From: Bryobacterales bacterium
GTDB lineage: Bacteria; Acidobacteriota; Terriglobia; Bryobacterales; Bryobacteraceae
Direction: 5' to 3'
Length of the DNA stretch: 6,360 nucleotides
Assembly: GCA_003132865.1 (NCBI GenBank)
Contig: PKYZ01000278.1
Coordinates: 1-6,360, forward strand
Every line of letters starts with the position of its first letter. Position 1 is the stretch's first letter. A program made the translations under genes and the position numbers. Of this stretch, positions 4,819 to 6,360 are shown one piece after another. Under the pieces are notes generated by a model. It was not told the DNA's origin. It searched no databases and worked only from the letters and a program-made list of their open reading frames with translations.

Positions 4819-5169
4819 ATGTCTCCGGTCGAGTCGCATCTGGACCGGCAATTGAAGTCCTGGCAAAGGCGCCTCGGGATGGACGATTGGCGCCTGACCA
4901 TACGGCTGGTCAGGCAAAACGATCTGGACAAAAACACCTGGGGCAACGCCGAGTGGGATCCGCACGGCAAGACCGGCACCATCAGCGTGCTGGACGCCGC
5001 GGATTACAATCTCAGGGGCGCCGAGCTCAAGCTGGATATGGAGTGCACCATCGTGCACGAGCTGGTGCACATCCAGGTGGGCCCCTTTGACGCACCCAAC
5101 GAGAATATGCGCGAAGACGTGGTCAACCGCATCATGACCGCGCTGCTCAACCGCCCTTGCCCGAACTGA
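4819..5169 (+). CDS. small HExxH zinc metallopeptidase-like protein (116 aa from ATG)
   Basis: An uncharacterised minimal metallopeptidase-like protein. HELVH at 80-84 supplies two zinc-binding histidines and the catalytic Glu81. A glutamate in the following helix (RED, Glu99, then VVNRIMTALL) is placed like the third ligand of gluzincins. Residues 5-35 form an amphipathic region with WQRRLGMDDWRLTIRLV. ATG 4819 is the first standard start near the conserved part, but the frame upstream, from ATC 4771, reads IRVLAALLLCVIGCFP, an excellent lipoprotein signal peptide with a lipobox ending in Cys. The true product may start at 4771, with a non-standard or mutated codon, and be a membrane-anchored lipoprotein of about 132 aa. 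The gene converges with the 96-aa gene on the other strand (30-bp gap). Substrate unknown. The metallopeptidase call rests on one motif. Confidence 0.7.
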   Translation: MSPVESHLDRQLKSWQRRLGMDDWRLTIRLVRQNDLDKNTWGNAEWDPHGKTGTISVLDAADYNLRGAELKLDMECTIVHELVHIQVGPFDAPNENMREDVVNRIMTALLNRPCPN

Positions 5170-5179
5170 GTCCGTGGGT

Positions 5180-5199
5180 CCGGGCGGCTTGGCTCCCGG
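5180..5199. terminator. hairpin between convergent genes
   Basis: CCGGG at 5180-5184 pairs with CCCGG at 5195-5199 around a 10-base loop, between the two facing stop codons (5169 and 5200). The arms are short and there is no T-run, so it is a weak bidirectional terminator candidate. Confidence 0.3.
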
Positions 5200-5490
5200 C
5201 TATTCTCTGGCTACCGGCAGATCGGCGTCCAGCGTTCCGCTCAAAGGCTCGCTGACGTTGCCGAGCGGCGGTTCGGCGGTGGGCTCCCATGTGTCCGCGA
5301 CGGCCAGCGGCGCCGCACTGAAGTGATACTCAGCCTGGCCCCGCAGCCAATCCACGATGAATACCGCGTCGCTGTGCAGCGTGACGGCGTGCGCCAGCGC
5401 GGAATCCCATCTGGCGCGATCGGCTTCCTCTTCCACGCGAGCGGCCGTTTCCGCGATCCGGGCAAATCGTTCTCGTACCGTGCGATCCAT
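5200..5490 (-). CDS. hypothetical protein (96 aa)
   Basis: I do not recognise a family. The gene is well supported by its control signals: GGAGG at 5501-5497 with a 6-nt spacer before ATG 5490, and a promoter with -35 TTGCAC (5544-5539), 16-bp spacer and perfect -10 TATAAT (5522-5517). Residues 1-55 are predicted helical and charged (ETAARVEEEADRARWDSALAHA, then DAVFIVDWLRGQAEYHF). Residues 60-96 are Pro-, Gly- and Glu-rich and likely disordered. There is no signal peptide or membrane segment, so it should be cytosolic. It is transcribed divergently from the DUF2277 gene and converges with the metallopeptidase. Confidence concerns existence of the gene; no function is proposed. Confidence 0.75.
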   Translation of the reverse strand: MDRTVRERFARIAETAARVEEEADRARWDSALAHAVTLHSDAVFIVDWLRGQAEYHFSAAPLAVADTWEPTAEPPLGNVSEPLSGTLDADLPVARE

Positions 5491-5516
5491 TTTGGGCCTC
5501 CATTAATTTCAGACTG

Positions 5517-5544
5517 ATTATACCCGATGCTCCCGCGGGTGCAA
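5517..5544 (-). promoter_or_regulatory. sigma-70 promoter of the 96-aa gene
   Basis: TTGCAC (5544-5539), 16 bp, TATAAT (5522-5517) on the minus strand; the -10 is a perfect consensus and the leader is about 20 nt with a clear GGAGG. It shares the 90-bp region with the DUF2277 start, where GATAAT at 5563-5568 on the plus strand may serve as the opposing -10. Confidence 0.65.
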
Positions 5545-5580
5545 GGGGGACAGATTCTGTACGATAATGTTGCCTGCGTC

Positions 5581-5799
5581 ATGTGCCGCAGCATCAAAGT
5601 GCTCAGACATCCGGACACGCCCGCCACCGCTCCGGAGATTTCCGCGGCGGCTCTCCAGTTCGTACGGAAGGTCAGCGGCTTTCGCAAGCCGTCGCGGGCC
5701 AACCAGGACGCATTTGAGGCCGCTGTTAGGGAGGTCGCGGCGGCGACGGAGCGTCTGCTCGGCACGCTTAACGAAGGTAAGCGCCCAGCGCGCGGTTAA
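5581..5799 (+). CDS. DUF2277 family protein (72 aa)
   Basis: Small soluble protein of unknown function. The N-terminal MCR.IK at 1-6, then PATAPEISAAALQFVRKVSGFRKPS (14-38) and the AF..AV.EVAAAT..LL helix (44-60), match DUF2277 closely. Family members usually run about 85-90 aa and end in a basic 'REVEAAKARA' tail. Here the protein stops after NEGKRPARG, so it is about 15 residues short at the C-terminus. ATG 5581 was chosen because the conserved MCR motif is the family N-terminus; the frame is open upstream to 5527 but without matching sequence. No Shine-Dalgarno sequence is seen; a GATAAT box ends 12 bp before the ATG, so the leader should be very short. The thioredoxin-like gene follows 42 bp downstream on the same strand and could be co-transcribed. 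Confidence 0.88.
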   Translation: MCRSIKVLRHPDTPATAPEISAAALQFVRKVSGFRKPSRANQDAFEAAVREVAAATERLLGTLNEGKRPARG

Positions 5800-5841
5800 A
5801 GCTGTTGGCCGTTCCAGCCGATTGATAAGCTGGGAAGTGCC

Positions 5842-6312
5842 ATGGCCGACCGGTCCTCAAGTCCGCTAATTTGGATTGCCGCCGGACTCGCCGTGTTCCT
5901 GTTTCTCCGGCACAACGAGATCGGGCGTCAGGCCCCGGATTTCGCGCTGCAGGGAGCCTACGGCGGCGAGTATCGTCTCGATTCCTTCCGCGGCAGACCG
6001 GTGCTTTTGGTCTTTTGGAACACCAACTGCGGAATCTGCCGGCACGAGTTGCCGATCCTCGACCGTCTAAATGGCGAGGCGGCCCGCAACGGCGTGGAAA
6101 TCGCGTGCGTAAACATCGGAGACGTGGATGGCGCGCGAGACGTCATGCGGCCGCTGCATCTGCTCAGTCTCGTAGATGCGGATGGCAGCGCGGCCCGGAG
6201 TTACGGCGTTAGCGGGGTGCCCAAGCTTGTTCTGATCGGCGCGGATGGGAAGATCAAGCGCAGCGCGTCGGGCATGGAGGGCGAGTCAACCCTCCGCGCG
6301 TGGCTGCACTGA
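5842..6312 (+). CDS. TlpA/ResA-like membrane-anchored thioredoxin-fold protein (156 aa)
   Basis: Thiol-disulfide oxidoreductase of the TlpA/ResA group, expected to act on the periplasmic side, for example in reducing disulfides of cytochrome c or other exported proteins. Residues 9-22 form one transmembrane helix near the N-terminus (LIWIAAGLAVFLFL), with the rest outside. The AhpC/TSA-like start QAPDFALQGAYGGEYRLDSFRGRPVLLVFW (30-59) leads into the active site C63-G-I-C66. The cis-proline lies at GVPKLVLI (Pro127), and the strand after it reads GADGKIKRSASG. The usual Trp before the first active-site Cys (W-C-x-x-C) is Asn62 here. ATG 5842 has a weak GGGAAG at 5832-5837. Length is typical for a minimal TlpA-like protein. 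It converges with the ADOP permease gene at the right edge. Confidence 0.88.
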   Translation: MADRSSSPLIWIAAGLAVFLFLRHNEIGRQAPDFALQGAYGGEYRLDSFRGRPVLLVFWNTNCGICRHELPILDRLNGEAARNGVEIACVNIGDVDGARDVMRPLHLLSLVDADGSAARSYGVSGVPKLVLIGADGKIKRSASGMEGESTLRAWLH

Positions 6313-6325
6313 GCTGCGCTGAGCC

Positions 6326-6360
6326 TCACTCGTAACGCAGCGCTACCATGGGATCGACTC
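6326..6360 (-). CDS. C-terminus of a MacB-like ADOP ABC transporter permease (partial)
   Basis: Only the last codons are present: VDPMVALRYE and TGA (6328-6326). This ending is characteristic of MacB/FtsX-type permeases of the 'acidobacterial duplicated orphan permease' group, where a conserved arginine-rich end reads 'VDPMVALR(Y/A)E'. The assignment is by motif only. The gene converges on the thioredoxin-like gene with a 13-bp gap between the two stops. Confidence 0.7.
   Translation of the reverse strand, partial: VDPMVALRYE

Noticed and set aside
5241..5765. Minus-strand 174-aa open frame across the 96-aa gene and DUF2277
   Set aside because: It overlaps two better-supported genes with promoters or family matches and has an Arg/Ser-rich shadow composition.
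6313..6341. Hairpin GCTGCG/CGCAGC as bidirectional terminator between the thioredoxin-like and ADOP genes
   Set aside because: The 17-base loop is long, one arm lies inside the ADOP coding sequence and no T-run follows.

Overview
The window looks like a chromosomal accessory stretch from an Acidobacteriota genome, probably a Solibacter/Bryobacter-type soil bacterium. This is inferred from high GC, glycan-degrading secreted enzymes, small DUF433/DUF5615 and HigBA-type genes, and a minus-strand C-terminus at the right edge (VDPMVALRYE, stop). That C-terminus is typical of the MacB-like 'ADOP' permeases that are abundant in Acidobacteria. The taxonomic call is inference.

Left part (1-1947). The edge holds the first ten codons of a minus-strand gene (MKRDTKFKPG, probably DUF5681). 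A gene-poor stretch follows, then a minus-strand secreted alpha/beta-hydrolase (524-1525). Two related ~150-bp repeat units in the same orientation flank the hydrolase. Each unit has two copies of a ~30-bp motif, and the copies are exactly 118 bp apart in both units.

Middle (1948-2948). Two toxin-antitoxin modules converge tail to tail and both are decayed. On the plus strand, a DUF433 antitoxin reads out of frame into a DUF5615 PIN-like toxin that has lost its N-terminus. On the minus strand, a HigB/RelE (Gp49-like) toxin carries two apparent one-base insertions and an internal deletion, and its Xre/HigA antitoxin is frameshifted just before the HTH and cut off after it. The promoter and a palindromic operator of the HigBA module are still recognisable.

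Right part (3014-6360). An intact GH29 alpha-L-fucosidase with a Tat-like signal has a near-consensus sigma-70 promoter and an almost leaderless start. Behind it lie a 45-bp diverged duplicated coding fragment, a small HExxH metallopeptidase whose apparent lipoprotein signal peptide has no standard start codon, an uncharacterised 96-aa protein on the minus strand, DUF2277, a membrane-anchored TlpA/ResA-like thioredoxin, and the tail of the ADOP permease.

Functionally, the hydrolase and the fucosidase fit extracellular or periplasmic polysaccharide deacylation and defucosylation. They are not in one operon. The genes right of 5200 look like ordinary small housekeeping or accessory genes. I see no CRISPR array, rRNA, complete tRNA or intact transposase. 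I found no clear new biological system. The most notable structure is the decayed double toxin-antitoxin locus, together with the repeat units around the esterase.
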